DNA from: Candidatus Nanopelagicales bacterium
GTDB taxonomy: Bacteria > Actinomycetota > Actinomycetes > S36-B12
Length of the DNA: 33,498 nucleotides
Assembly: GCA_017857705.1 (NCBI GenBank)
Contig: JAFMCP010000013.1
Coordinates: 1 to 33,498, forward strand
Reading direction: 5' to 3'
Under the pieces are notes generated by a model that was not told the DNA's origin, did no database searches, and saw only the letters and a program-made list of their open reading frames with translations. How positions within the stretch are numbered: position 1 is the stretch's first letter; each line of letters starts with the position of its first letter. Position numbers and translations under genes: made by a program. This document shows, one piece after another, positions 9,955-18,961 of the stretch.

Positions 9955-12312
9955 GTGAAAATTGCAGTGGTTGGCGCAGGCCCTGGGGGACTATATTTTT
10001 CGTCACTGATCAAGCAAATCGATCCCGAAGCCGAAATAAAAGTTTGGGAACGTAACGCACCCGACGACACCTTTGGTTTCGGGGTGGTCTTCTCTGATCA
10101 AACACTGGGTGGGATCAAGGCATCGGATCAATCTGTCTTTGAGGACATGGGTCGTTCGTTTGCTTACTGGGATGATGTCGATGTCGACATTGACGGATTT
10201 AAATCCACAATCGGAGGCAATGGTTTCGCGGCGATGAGTCGTAAGGAATTGCTTCACGTGCTACAACGCCGCGCCAAAGACCATGGTGTCTCCGTCCACT
10301 TCAATACCGAAGCGCCCCCTATTGCGGAACTCATGGAGAACTACGACCTTGTCTTAGCAAGCGATGGTGTCAATAGCGGGATCCGAACCCAGTTTGAATC
10401 CGATTTTGGAACGACAGTTGATCCACGTGAGTGCAAGTTTATGTGGCTTGGCACTGATCTAGTATTCGAAGCTTTTGAATTCTTCATTCGCAATACCCCT
10501 TACGGTGTTATGCAGATACATGCGTATCCCATGGACGATAAACAAAGCACCTTCATCATCGAAATGCATGAAGATGTTTGGAACAAAGCTGGGTTTGGAG
10601 ATTTTGCTTCTGAAGATTTTGCACCCGGAGTTAGTGACATGAAAAGTGTTGAGAAAGTTGCCGAGCTCTTTGCCGATGTTCTTGATGGTCATAAATTAAT
10701 TGTGAATAACAGCAAATGGGTTACTTTCCGAACAATTCGGAATCAAACACTGGTGAAAGACAATCTTGTACTCCTCGGAGATTCGGCCCACACCGCGCAC
10801 TTCAGCATTGGGTCAGGAACCAAGCTCGCAATGGAAGACGCCTTGAGTTTGGCTGCGTGTTTGCAAGAACAACCAACAATTGAAAGTGCGCTTAAGGCAT
10901 ATGACGAAGAACGGCTCCCGGTTGTAAAAAGTACCCAGCGCTCTGCTCAAGCAAGTATGGAGTGGTTTGAAGAAATAAATCAGTACGCCAGTCAGGATCC
11001 GGTTCAGTTTGCTTTCAACCTCATGACACGTAGTCGAAGAATTACTTATGACAACCTTCTGGAACGAGATCCCGCCTTCATTCGCGAAGTTGATTCATGG
11101 TTACTACGTGATCAAATAGCAAGTGGTCGTGTTCCATCTGGTACTACCCCCCGGCCACCAATGTTTTTGCCATTCAAATTACGAGATTTGGAATTGCCTA
11201 ACCGTGTGGTTGTCTCACCCATGGACATGTACTGCTCGGTAGATGGTGTTCCGGGTGATTTCCACATGGTGCACCTAGGTTCTCGCGCATTGGGAGGTGC
11301 TGGCCTGGTTATGACAGAGATGGTGTGCACCTCACCGCAAGGCAGGATCACACCCGGTTGCGGTGGAATTTGGAATGACGAGCAAATCACCGCATGGAAA
11401 AAGATCATTGATTTTGTCCACACAACTGAGTCAAAAATTGGTCTTCAACTCGGACACTCAGGACGTAAGGGTTCAACAAAATTGATGTGGGAGGGCATCG
11501 ATCAGCCACTTTCCGATGGCAACTGGGAGATCGTGGCACCCTCGGCAATTCCATACTTGGACAACAGCCAAGTACCGCGCGAAATGACCCGGGCCGATAT
11601 GGACGCGGTCCTTGAGGAATTTGTCACGGGCACAAAAAATGCTGATGCAGCAGGATTTGACCTCTTGGAATACCACTGCGCCCACGGCTATCTCATGTCG
11701 AGTTTCTTGACCCCGGTGAGCAATCAACGCACCGATGAATATGGGGGTAGCCTGGAAAATCGGATGCGATTCCCACTCGAGGTATTCGATGCCATTCGCG
11801 CCGTGTGGCCGCAGGGCAAGCCAATGAGTGTGCGCATATCGGCGTCAGACTGGGTCCCTGAGGGTTTATCAGTTGAGGAATCAGTGGAGATGGCTCGAAT
11901 ATTCGCTGAGCACGGAGTGGATATTGTCGATGTTTCAACAGGTCAAACAACCTCGAAAGCCAAGCCGGCTTATGGGCGGTCTTATCAAACCCCGTTTGCG
12001 GACCGAATCCGTAACCTCACGGGAGTTGCCACGATGGCTGTCGGCTCAATCAGCAGCTGGGACGACGTCAATACGATTATCGCTGCGGGCCGGGCGGATC
12101 TGTGCGCCCTCGGCAGGCCGCATCTTTATGACCCGGCTTGGACCCTGCATGCAGCAACCGAGCAGGAATACCGAGTGTCGTGGCCGGACCAGTACGCCGC
12201 TGGAAGTCGTAAGCCCCCTGCGGGGCGTAATGAAGATCCCAAACCTCGATTGGAGTTACGAGCGCCAGAGAAACTGACAGATCGGCCAAAGCGCTGGCGG
12301 CCAGGGCAGTAG
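9955..12312 (+). CDS. Bifunctional FAD monooxygenase / OYE-type reductase: 2-aminobenzoyl-CoA monooxygenase/reductase (salicylyl-CoA 5-hydroxylase-like N-terminus)
   Basis: GTG start 9955 behind aaaggag RBS; N-terminal [24 protein letters not shown] and [25 protein letters not shown] (PHBH-fold FAD); C-terminal OYE domain [47 protein letters not shown]...[11 protein letters not shown]...[43 protein letters not shown]. Confidence 0.88.
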   Translation: MKIAVVGAGPGGLYFSSLIKQIDPEAEIKVWERNAPDDTFGFGVVFSDQTLGGIKASDQSVFEDMGRSFAYWDDVDVDIDGFKSTIGGNGFAAMSRKELLHVLQRRAKDHGVSVHFNTEAPPIAELMENYDLVLASDGVNSGIRTQFESDFGTTVDPRECKFMWLGTDLVFEAFEFFIRNTPYGVMQIHAYPMDDKQSTFIIEMHEDVWNKAGFGDFASEDFAPGVSDMKSVEKVAELFADVLDGHKLIVNNSKWVTFRTIRNQTLVKDNLVLLGDSAHTAHFSIGSGTKLAMEDALSLAACLQEQPTIESALKAYDEERLPVVKSTQRSAQASMEWFEEINQYASQDPVQFAFNLMTRSRRITYDNLLERDPAFIREVDSWLLRDQIASGRVPSGTTPRPPMFLPFKLRDLELPNRVVVSPMDMYCSVDGVPGDFHMVHLGSRALGGAGLVMTEMVCTSPQGRITPGCGGIWNDEQITAWKKIIDFVHTTESKIGLQLGHSGRKGSTKLMWEGIDQPLSDGNWEIVAPSAIPYLDNSQVPREMTRADMDAVLEEFVTGTKNADAAGFDLLEYHCAHGYLMSSFLTPVSNQRTDEYGGSLENRMRFPLEVFDAIRAVWPQGKPMSVRISASDWVPEGLSVEESVEMARIFAEHGVDIVDVSTGQTTSKAKPAYGRSYQTPFADRIRNLTGVATMAVGSISSWDDVNTIIAAGRADLCALGRPHLYDPAWTLHAATEQEYRVSWPDQYAAGSRKPPAGRNEDPKPRLELRAPEKLTDRPKRWRPGQ

Positions 12313-12357
12313 AACCGACACAATGTACATATACCAAAAACTGGAAGGATCAACGTT

Positions 12358-13128
12358 ATGACCGATCTCAACTCACTTGCCGCCTCGATTGTTGACGGCT
12401 CTGTTCAAGTAATTGACCTGACTTCACCACTACATTCGGGGACACCCGTTCTGGCGCTACCGCCGGAATTTGGCCAGACAGCCGTTTTTGAATTGGAAGA
12501 AATCAGCCGCTACGACGACCGTGGTCCAGCGTGGTACTGGAATAACGTTCACACGGGCGAGCACACCGGAACACACGTTGATGCCCCCATTCACTGGGTG
12601 ACAGGCCAAGACAACGACGATGTCAGTCAAATTCCCGTTCAGCGCTTAGTCGGTCCCGCAATAATCATCGACAAAACTGCTGAGGTTGCAGCTAACCCTG
12701 ACTACTGCCTGACCTTGGAGGACGTGAAAGCTTGGGAAGCCGAACATGGTCCCATCCCTGCACATTCATGGTTCCTGTTCCGCACTGGCTGGTCGCAGTA
12801 CGGTGATGATCCCGTCGCTTTTGCAAACGCGGACGAAAATGGTCCGCATACACCAGGTGTAACACCTGAAGCTGCCAAGTACCTGTCGGAGAGCAAGATT
12901 CTGGGATGGGGTGTGGAGACCGTTGGAACTGATGCTGGAGGCGCCATGGGATTCGATCCACCATTTCCTTGCCACAACATGTTCATGGGCGCAAACAAGT
13001 GTGGCGTTACGCAATTGCGCAACCTAGACAAGTTACCCATTACAGGCGCGGTCGTCGTGGTTGCACCACTGCCAATCGTCAAGGGATCAGGTAGCCCTTG
13101 TCGTGTCCTTGCTCTCGTACAAAAGTAG
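12358..13128 (+). CDS. Cyclase-family metal hydrolase, isatin-hydrolase-like
   Basis: VIDLTSPLHSGTPVL; GPAWYWNNVHTGEHTGTHVDAPIHW carries the HxGTHxDxPxH metal motif; larger than typical KynB. Subfamily assignment from memory of isatin hydrolase motifs. Confidence 0.68.
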   Translation: MTDLNSLAASIVDGSVQVIDLTSPLHSGTPVLALPPEFGQTAVFELEEISRYDDRGPAWYWNNVHTGEHTGTHVDAPIHWVTGQDNDDVSQIPVQRLVGPAIIIDKTAEVAANPDYCLTLEDVKAWEAEHGPIPAHSWFLFRTGWSQYGDDPVAFANADENGPHTPGVTPEAAKYLSESKILGWGVETVGTDAGGAMGFDPPFPCHNMFMGANKCGVTQLRNLDKLPITGAVVVVAPLPIVKGSGSPCRVLALVQK

Positions 13129-13151
13129 CGAGACGCTTCTGCTCTAATTAT

Positions 13152-13187
13152 TTTGAGCCCCAGTCACTAATGTGATTGGGGCTCAAA
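13152..13187. terminator. Bidirectional intrinsic terminator between convergent genes
   Basis: TTTGAGCCCCAGTCAC-TAAT-GTGATTGGGGCTCAAA, 16-bp stem with a single G:T-type mismatch, between the cyclase-family gene (+) and iorB (-). Confidence 0.85.
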
Positions 13188-13309
13188 GTTTCTCGGATGC
13201 CAAGTAGATTTTTTTCAAAGGTTACCTCGCGCAAAGTACACAGATAACGACTGCGCTCTATTTCACGCCCTTTGCAAGCCCTGCAATTGCCGGTCGTGAT
13301 CGACTTACG

Positions 13310-14911
13310 TTAAATTGCGCGTCCTAGGGCCGACTGAAGTGCTTTTCCTGTTTCATCTGACAAGGCGGCGCCTCGCAGTACTTTGATCTTGTTAGCTGGA
13401 TCTGGAGACTTCTCAGCAATCGGAATGTAATCAATGATGTCATTGAAATTGCGCAGCCCATTGGCGTGGGTGTCGCCGTATCCTTTGATCAATTGTTGGC
13501 ATAGACACACTTGATAGGCCAATTCACCATTGGTATTGGCCAACGAAACCACTGTTCCAACCCAACTATCAATTTGTTTTTGTTCAATTCCAAAACGGAG
13601 TGAACGGCGGCGCATGGGTCGAAGTCTGGCGAGTAGGTAAAGAACGGTGAACCCCCAGACAGAGGATGTTTGAATCTTGATGCCTTTATGGGTGATTTTG
13701 AAAACGATCCATTGGAAAGGCTTTGAATTTAAGAGCCAACGGCCAAGGGGTGTGGGAAGGGTGTCGGTGATCTCCTCCACTTGTGGGTGGAGGAATTCGC
13801 GCACTTGAACCATTTCAGCATCTGTCGCCCGCGATTCTTCTTTGACTCGATCAAAGCGCAATTTGCGGGTCTTGTGAAAAGCAACACGGATTGTGTCTTC
13901 GTAGGTCATCCATAAAGCTGTGTAGCGGGCTGCCTCGAGTGTTAGCTTTTTATCTGGCGTGGAATCGACCTGGGCAACGTGAGCAACCCTGTCGAGGTAC
14001 TGCTCAGCATATTTAACGTCTTGATATTCAGCACATCGCTTAATGCCTTCAACCAGCATGTATCGGGCCTGCTCGGGAAATTCAGAGTGAATGCGTTCGG
14101 CGCACTGGGTGAGCCTTGGTCCCACCAGCGCACTTGGATTATTGATAGCCATCGCGAGTACTTCCGCGGTAGGGCCTGAATCCTCCACCTCTGGCGGACG
14201 TGAACCGATTGTGAGTTCAACTACGGGACGTTCTGAGGCTAAAGCGGCCTTAAAACCTGCGTCGAATGCAGCAAGGCTGGCGTCAATCCCCTTGCCTCCC
14301 ATTCGAATAATGTCTTCACACTGTTCTCGCGTAAACGGAATTACCTGAGCAGCCGCGATGGCACCGAATAGTGATGCGCTTATCACACTTCGATTGTCGA
14401 CCGCTAATTTATTGAAGTCAGCACGAATAAACCTTTTTGATGAATTTTTGCCAGCGTCAATGATTTCCTGTGAATCGATGCGTCCATCACCCATGGCTGT
14501 TCGTTCCGGCATTGAATAGACACGGTTAGTGGAGGCAATGAGAGTTGTGCGATCCGGTGTGCAGAATCCACGTTGAATCGCTCGACCAGATTCCATCAAT
14601 TCAGATGCAACGACAATATCAACTTCACCCGGTGTGGGCATAGTGCTCAAAATCGGTTCCGCTTGATGTTTGTCCTCACCACGCTTGGGAAGCATTTCGA
14701 CGTAGTAGACAGTCGCGCCGGTGCGTTGTGCAACACCGGCAACCGAAGTGTTTTGAGCGAAGTAACCGTTACTCTCAGCGACAGCAACCACCCAATCTGC
14801 GAGGACCCCACCACCCTCACCTCCCATTGCCAGGATTGCCATAGTTAGTGGGCGAGCATGAGAAGCCGGGGTGATCGAAGCAGAGCTAACGGGAGAGTTG
14901 ATGATGGTCAT
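13310..14911 (-). CDS. iorB: Indolepyruvate:ferredoxin oxidoreductase beta-type subunit with DUF6537-like C-terminal region
   Basis: MAILAMGGEGGGVLADWVVAVAESNGYFAQNTSVAGVAQRTGATVYYVEM (gamma/beta domain); C-terminal RLRPMRRRSLRFGIEQKQIDSWVGTV...CQQLIKGYGDTHANGLRNF; ATGA overlap with iorA. Confidence 0.87.
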   Translation of the reverse strand: MTIINSPVSSASITPASHARPLTMAILAMGGEGGGVLADWVVAVAESNGYFAQNTSVAGVAQRTGATVYYVEMLPKRGEDKHQAEPILSTMPTPGEVDIVVASELMESGRAIQRGFCTPDRTTLIASTNRVYSMPERTAMGDGRIDSQEIIDAGKNSSKRFIRADFNKLAVDNRSVISASLFGAIAAAQVIPFTREQCEDIIRMGGKGIDASLAAFDAGFKAALASERPVVELTIGSRPPEVEDSGPTAEVLAMAINNPSALVGPRLTQCAERIHSEFPEQARYMLVEGIKRCAEYQDVKYAEQYLDRVAHVAQVDSTPDKKLTLEAARYTALWMTYEDTIRVAFHKTRKLRFDRVKEESRATDAEMVQVREFLHPQVEEITDTLPTPLGRWLLNSKPFQWIVFKITHKGIKIQTSSVWGFTVLYLLARLRPMRRRSLRFGIEQKQIDSWVGTVVSLANTNGELAYQVCLCQQLIKGYGDTHANGLRNFNDIIDYIPIAEKSPDPANKIKVLRGAALSDETGKALQSALGRAI

Positions 14912-17076
14912 GCAGCATCGATTCCAACGAGTCGCTTTTCGATGCCCTTTTGCAACCAACCGATGTACCCTTGCCGAATTCCAAGTTTCGCCTTATCCCA
15001 CCAACTTGGGTTATAAATAACCTCAGTGCGGTAAAACGAGGGGCAGAGCGCGGCGGCGTGAGCATTTTCACCACAGAGACCACAGCCAACGCAGCTGTCT
15101 AAAACGGTAGCGATCGGATCATTACGCATTGGGTCTGGATTGGGACCAATTGTGAGAGAAGGGCACCCTGAAATTCGGATGCAGGAGTGATCACCCGTAC
15201 AGGTTTCAGGGTCAACGCCATAACGCTCACGAACTACCCGCTTACCCTCTTTGATCTTCTTTGCCCGAGCTGGCTTTTCCCTTCGCTCTCGGTTCAGGGT
15301 GCATTCACTCTGAGCCACGATCACCTTCGGCCCTTTTTCCTTCGTCGTTAGCGCTTCCTTGAAAAGATCCCGCATTTCGGCTACTTTGTAAGTGTTCGTT
15401 ACGGTTCGTGACCACTTAACGCCAATGCCTCGAACCGCTCGTTCAATGGGATGCTTCGTAGAACGATTGAGTGTTTCAGATTGAGATGAGAGTAGGTCTT
15501 GCCCACCGGTTGCTGCGCTGTACGCATTATCAACCACTACTAGTAGTTGATCATTTTCATTGAAGACAGCGTTACCAACTCCACTTGTCAGGCCATTGTG
15601 CCAAAAACCACCATCGCCCATGAAAGCAATTGTTCGTTTATCAGAGTTCTTTGCGTTGAAAGCGGATCCACTTGCCGATCCAAGCCCGTAACCCATTGTC
15701 GTAGCACCTATATTAAATGGCGCATTGATGGAAAATAGATGGCAGCCAATATCGGCACTGACAATGTGTGAACCAACTTCGCGTTCAGCGAGTTTCAAGG
15801 CTGCAAAAATTGGGCGCTCGGGGCAACCTGTACAAAAACCTGGCGGCCGCCCTTGCACTAACTCGGGTGCAACTCGTGGTGCGAAAGGACTGCGCGGGTC
15901 GTCGTTATCAAAGACTATTGCCGGTAAGTTTTCTGACTGGATCTTGTTTGGCAAATATTTTTGGATGAAAGCTGCCACACCCTTAGTAACAGCAGCAGGC
16001 GTATATTCGCCAGCTACGGGAAGTAGATCCTTGCCATGTAGTGCTGTCGTGTCCCCCGCGCGACGTAAAACCGTGTTTATGTTTTGTTCGATGTAATCAG
16101 GCTGCCCCTCTTCAACTAAAAGAATTGCATCTTTTCCTTCACAGAATCGAAGCACTTCTTGGTCGATTATTGGATAGGTAACATTGAGAACATAGAGGGG
16201 TATTTGACTATTTCCATAAGGATCCGACAATCCGATCAATTCAAGTGAACGATTGACGGTGTTAAATAATCCACCTTGAAGAATGATGCCAATGTTTTCA
16301 TTCTTTTCAGCAATAAATTCGTTGAGTTCGTTTTCCTGAATGAACTTAACTGCTGCAGGCCACCGTTCTGTCACTTTTTCCTGTTCATGCGCGAAGCTTG
16401 CTGGAGGAAGCACCACACGACTAAGGTCGCGCTCAGGATTCTCGATGGCTTCTTTTAAAGTGAATTTTGGCCGTTGGTTGTCACGGGCAATAAATGATCC
16501 ATGTAAGTGGCACGAACGTAAACGCAATTCCAACATAACCGGTGTGCTACTGGCCTCAGAAAGTTCGAAACCTTTTTCAACGAAATCTACGATCGCGGTG
16601 AGATTCGGTCGTGGATCCAGGAGCCACATTTGAGACTTCATGGCGAATGCGTGTGAGCGTTCCTGCATGATGCTTGAGCCTTCGCCATAATCCTCACCAA
16701 TAATGATGAGGGCGCCGCCGAGGACGCCACCTGAGGCTAGGTTTGCGAGCGCATCGGATGCAACGTTTGTGCCCACGGTCGATTTGAATGTGACAGCACC
16801 GCGCAGGGGATAGTGCACAGATGCGGCGAGCATGGCAGCGGCCGTTGCTTCGGACGCACTGTTTTCGAAGTAGACGTCTAGTTCATCAAGAATCTCGTGC
16901 GCATCGGTGAGGACGTCCATGAGGTGCGAAATCGGGGCACCCTGGTATCCACCAACGTAGGCAACGCCGGATTGCAGGAGGCCTTTTGTTACGGCGAGGA
17001 TTCCCTCCCCACGAAACTCAGCACCGTCGCCGAGACGCAGTTCCTGGACTTCTTTGGCAAATGAACGTTCCGCCAT
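14908..17076 (-). CDS. iorA: Indolepyruvate:ferredoxin oxidoreductase alpha-type subunit (TPP-dependent, C-terminal 4Fe-4S domain)
   Basis: Start at MAERSFAKEVQELRLGDGAEFRGEGILAVTKGLLQSGVAYVGGYQGAPISHLMDVL; TPP region DIGCHLFSINAPFNIGATTMGYGLGSASG...FMGDGGFWHNGLTSGVGNAVFN; Fe-S Cys motifs CTGDHSCIRISGCP and CVGCGLCGENAHAAALCP. Confidence 0.9.
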   Translation of the reverse strand: MAERSFAKEVQELRLGDGAEFRGEGILAVTKGLLQSGVAYVGGYQGAPISHLMDVLTDAHEILDELDVYFENSASEATAAAMLAASVHYPLRGAVTFKSTVGTNVASDALANLASGGVLGGALIIIGEDYGEGSSIMQERSHAFAMKSQMWLLDPRPNLTAIVDFVEKGFELSEASSTPVMLELRLRSCHLHGSFIARDNQRPKFTLKEAIENPERDLSRVVLPPASFAHEQEKVTERWPAAVKFIQENELNEFIAEKNENIGIILQGGLFNTVNRSLELIGLSDPYGNSQIPLYVLNVTYPIIDQEVLRFCEGKDAILLVEEGQPDYIEQNINTVLRRAGDTTALHGKDLLPVAGEYTPAAVTKGVAAFIQKYLPNKIQSENLPAIVFDNDDPRSPFAPRVAPELVQGRPPGFCTGCPERPIFAALKLAEREVGSHIVSADIGCHLFSINAPFNIGATTMGYGLGSASGSAFNAKNSDKRTIAFMGDGGFWHNGLTSGVGNAVFNENDQLLVVVDNAYSAATGGQDLLSSQSETLNRSTKHPIERAVRGIGVKWSRTVTNTYKVAEMRDLFKEALTTKEKGPKVIVAQSECTLNRERREKPARAKKIKEGKRVVRERYGVDPETCTGDHSCIRISGCPSLTIGPNPDPMRNDPIATVLDSCVGCGLCGENAHAAALCPSFYRTEVIYNPSWWDKAKLGIRQGYIGWLQKGIEKRLVGIDAA

Positions 17077-17184
17077 GAGGATTATCCCTTCGTAAACTAG
17101 CCGCGGTACTCGCGTACCGAGTTGACCCCCCGGCACAAGCATGGGGGAGTTATCAGGTTTGCACAACAGTAGATCACACTATTT

Positions 17185-17196
17185 TGACGACCGTCA
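17185..17196. promoter_or_regulatory. Candidate operator, site E (iorA upstream)
   Basis: TGACGACCGTCA, perfect TGACG-N2-CGTCA palindrome; matches core TGnCGnnCGwCA found at four other intergenic sites. Confidence 0.45.
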
Positions 17197-17211
17197 CAAG
17201 GACAGCATGGA

Positions 17212-18807
17212 CTAGTGGCGGCGTTCGCGCAACCTTTTTGCCACGAGATATCCGGACCCGCCACCTAAGCCAGGCCCCGGATGGGTTGATGCACCGATCT
17301 GCCAAAGACCCTTGATTCCCGTGTTATGCCCGTTGGCCAGCCTCAGTGGCCGCCACAGCGCGTATTGATCGACCCGGCAATCGCCAGAATAAGGGTCTCC
17401 CCCGACAAGATTAACGTTCATAGCTGCCAAATCGGCTGGGCCCAAGACCAGCTTGCCCGTGAGACAGCTGGAGATATTTGCAATATGCGGGGTGAGTTGC
17501 TCAATGACTCGGTCCGCATATAGATCGCGAATTTCAGGAGTCCAACCCCCGACATAATCGATTTCGCCGGCAAGATCGCCACGAATTTCTCGTGGAACTT
17601 CTTGGAGTTGAATCCAGAGTAGGCCTGCGCCCTCGGGAACCCGGCTTGAATCAATTGTGGACGGCTGACCAACAACAATTGTGGGTCGACGCGGCAGGAA
17701 ACCCCTGTTGGCAGCATTGACCGACTCGGAGAGAGAATCCATCGAGTCAAGAACGTGCACTAATGCGACTTTTTCCATGCCAGCCGTGGTCCACTGCGGC
17801 GGTTCTGACAAGGCGAGGTGAATCTGCATACCTGCCCGCCCGTAACGGTAGGCAGATGCTGCTGATGAGTAATCGGTTGACACATTGCTGGGATCGAGTA
17901 AATCCAGATAGAGCGACTGGGGTGTTACTGAGGCCAAGATGGCCTTCCGCGCTGGGTATGTGACACCGTTATTAGTGCGCACACTGTGCGCACGACCTCC
18001 TGACACGTCAATTTGGGTGGCTTCAATGCCGGTGAGGATCTCACCTCCAGCTTCAGTGATGATTGCGCAGAGGGCATCGACAAGTTTGACCCCGCCACCT
18101 ACAGGAATTGGCATTCCACCCATGGAAATTGCCGCTGAAATTGCTTTCGTGATGAAGGCACTCGAAGCATCGTCTGGGCCTAGACCGTTGTGCAGGGCCC
18201 AAGGAACCAACAAAGCCTTGGTGACCGGTGAGGTAAATGTTCGATCAACCCAAGGAGCTGCCGGTTCCAATAACTCGGCCCCACTGGCCAACAGGGCTTT
18301 ACGCCCCATTTGGCGCCATGCTTTCCATCCAAATTTGCTGGAATTTACTCGCCAAAAATCTGTTCCCAGTAGCCCGAAAGCTAATTCGGCCTTGCCACCA
18401 AAATCTGACATAACCGCATTCCATGCGTCAAGGTCGCCCAGACTCTCGAACGTGGCAGCATTTCGTGTGGCATCAGTGGACAAAATCGCTGAACCGTCTG
18501 CACAAATAACTCCGGTGGGATCTTCGGTGTTGAGGTATTCCACCCCGAGCCGAGCCAAGTCAGTTGCCAGTTCCGTATATGCGGGGCCACCTAAAAAGAG
18601 TGGGTGCCAACTTGCGAGGAGTTCCACCGTGTATCCGGGAAAAACCTCTGTTCGGGTTGCAATCGCCCCACCAACATGGTCATTGCGTTCAAGAACAAGC
18701 ACCCGCCAACCCTTTTGGGCGAGCATGGCGCCGGAAACCAATGAATTGATGCCACTGCCGATAATCACCGCATCGTTAACCGCAGCATCGTTGTTGCCAA
18801 CCATCAC
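17212..18807 (-). CDS. CrtI/PYROXD2-like NAD(P)/FAD-dependent oxidoreductase (phytoene desaturase-like)
   Basis: DAVIIGSGINSLVSGAMLAQKGWRVLVLERNDHVGGAIATRTE and C-terminal GLWQIGASTHPGPGLGGGSGYLVAKRL. Confidence 0.88.
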   Translation of the reverse strand: MMVGNNDAAVNDAVIIGSGINSLVSGAMLAQKGWRVLVLERNDHVGGAIATRTEVFPGYTVELLASWHPLFLGGPAYTELATDLARLGVEYLNTEDPTGVICADGSAILSTDATRNAATFESLGDLDAWNAVMSDFGGKAELAFGLLGTDFWRVNSSKFGWKAWRQMGRKALLASGAELLEPAAPWVDRTFTSPVTKALLVPWALHNGLGPDDASSAFITKAISAAISMGGMPIPVGGGVKLVDALCAIITEAGGEILTGIEATQIDVSGGRAHSVRTNNGVTYPARKAILASVTPQSLYLDLLDPSNVSTDYSSAASAYRYGRAGMQIHLALSEPPQWTTAGMEKVALVHVLDSMDSLSESVNAANRGFLPRRPTIVVGQPSTIDSSRVPEGAGLLWIQLQEVPREIRGDLAGEIDYVGGWTPEIRDLYADRVIEQLTPHIANISSCLTGKLVLGPADLAAMNVNLVGGDPYSGDCRVDQYALWRPLRLANGHNTGIKGLWQIGASTHPGPGLGGGSGYLVAKRLRERRH

Positions 18808-18920
18808 ATTCCCTTTCCTTCGAGACTCTCTTAAGTTGCACTCTTAACCTGTGACTATCCAAATATTTCGCAGAATGAATTTCGTTACGTAGTTGCACCC
18901 ACGAGCGTATAGCGCAATGA

Positions 18921-18932
18921 TGGCGGTCGTCA
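18921..18932. promoter_or_regulatory. Candidate operator, site C (between the divergent CrtI-like genes)
   Basis: TGGCGGTCGTCA within CGCAATGATGGCGGTCGTCAG (18913-18933). Confidence 0.45.
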
Positions 18933-18961
18933 GATTGTTGAAATATTAGGGAGAACATTAC

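Noticed and set aside
17939-18847. 302-aa plus-strand ORF
   Set aside because: Antisense to the clear CrtI-like CDS; low-complexity Ser/Pro/Arg-rich composition, no RBS or recognisable family; shadow ORF.
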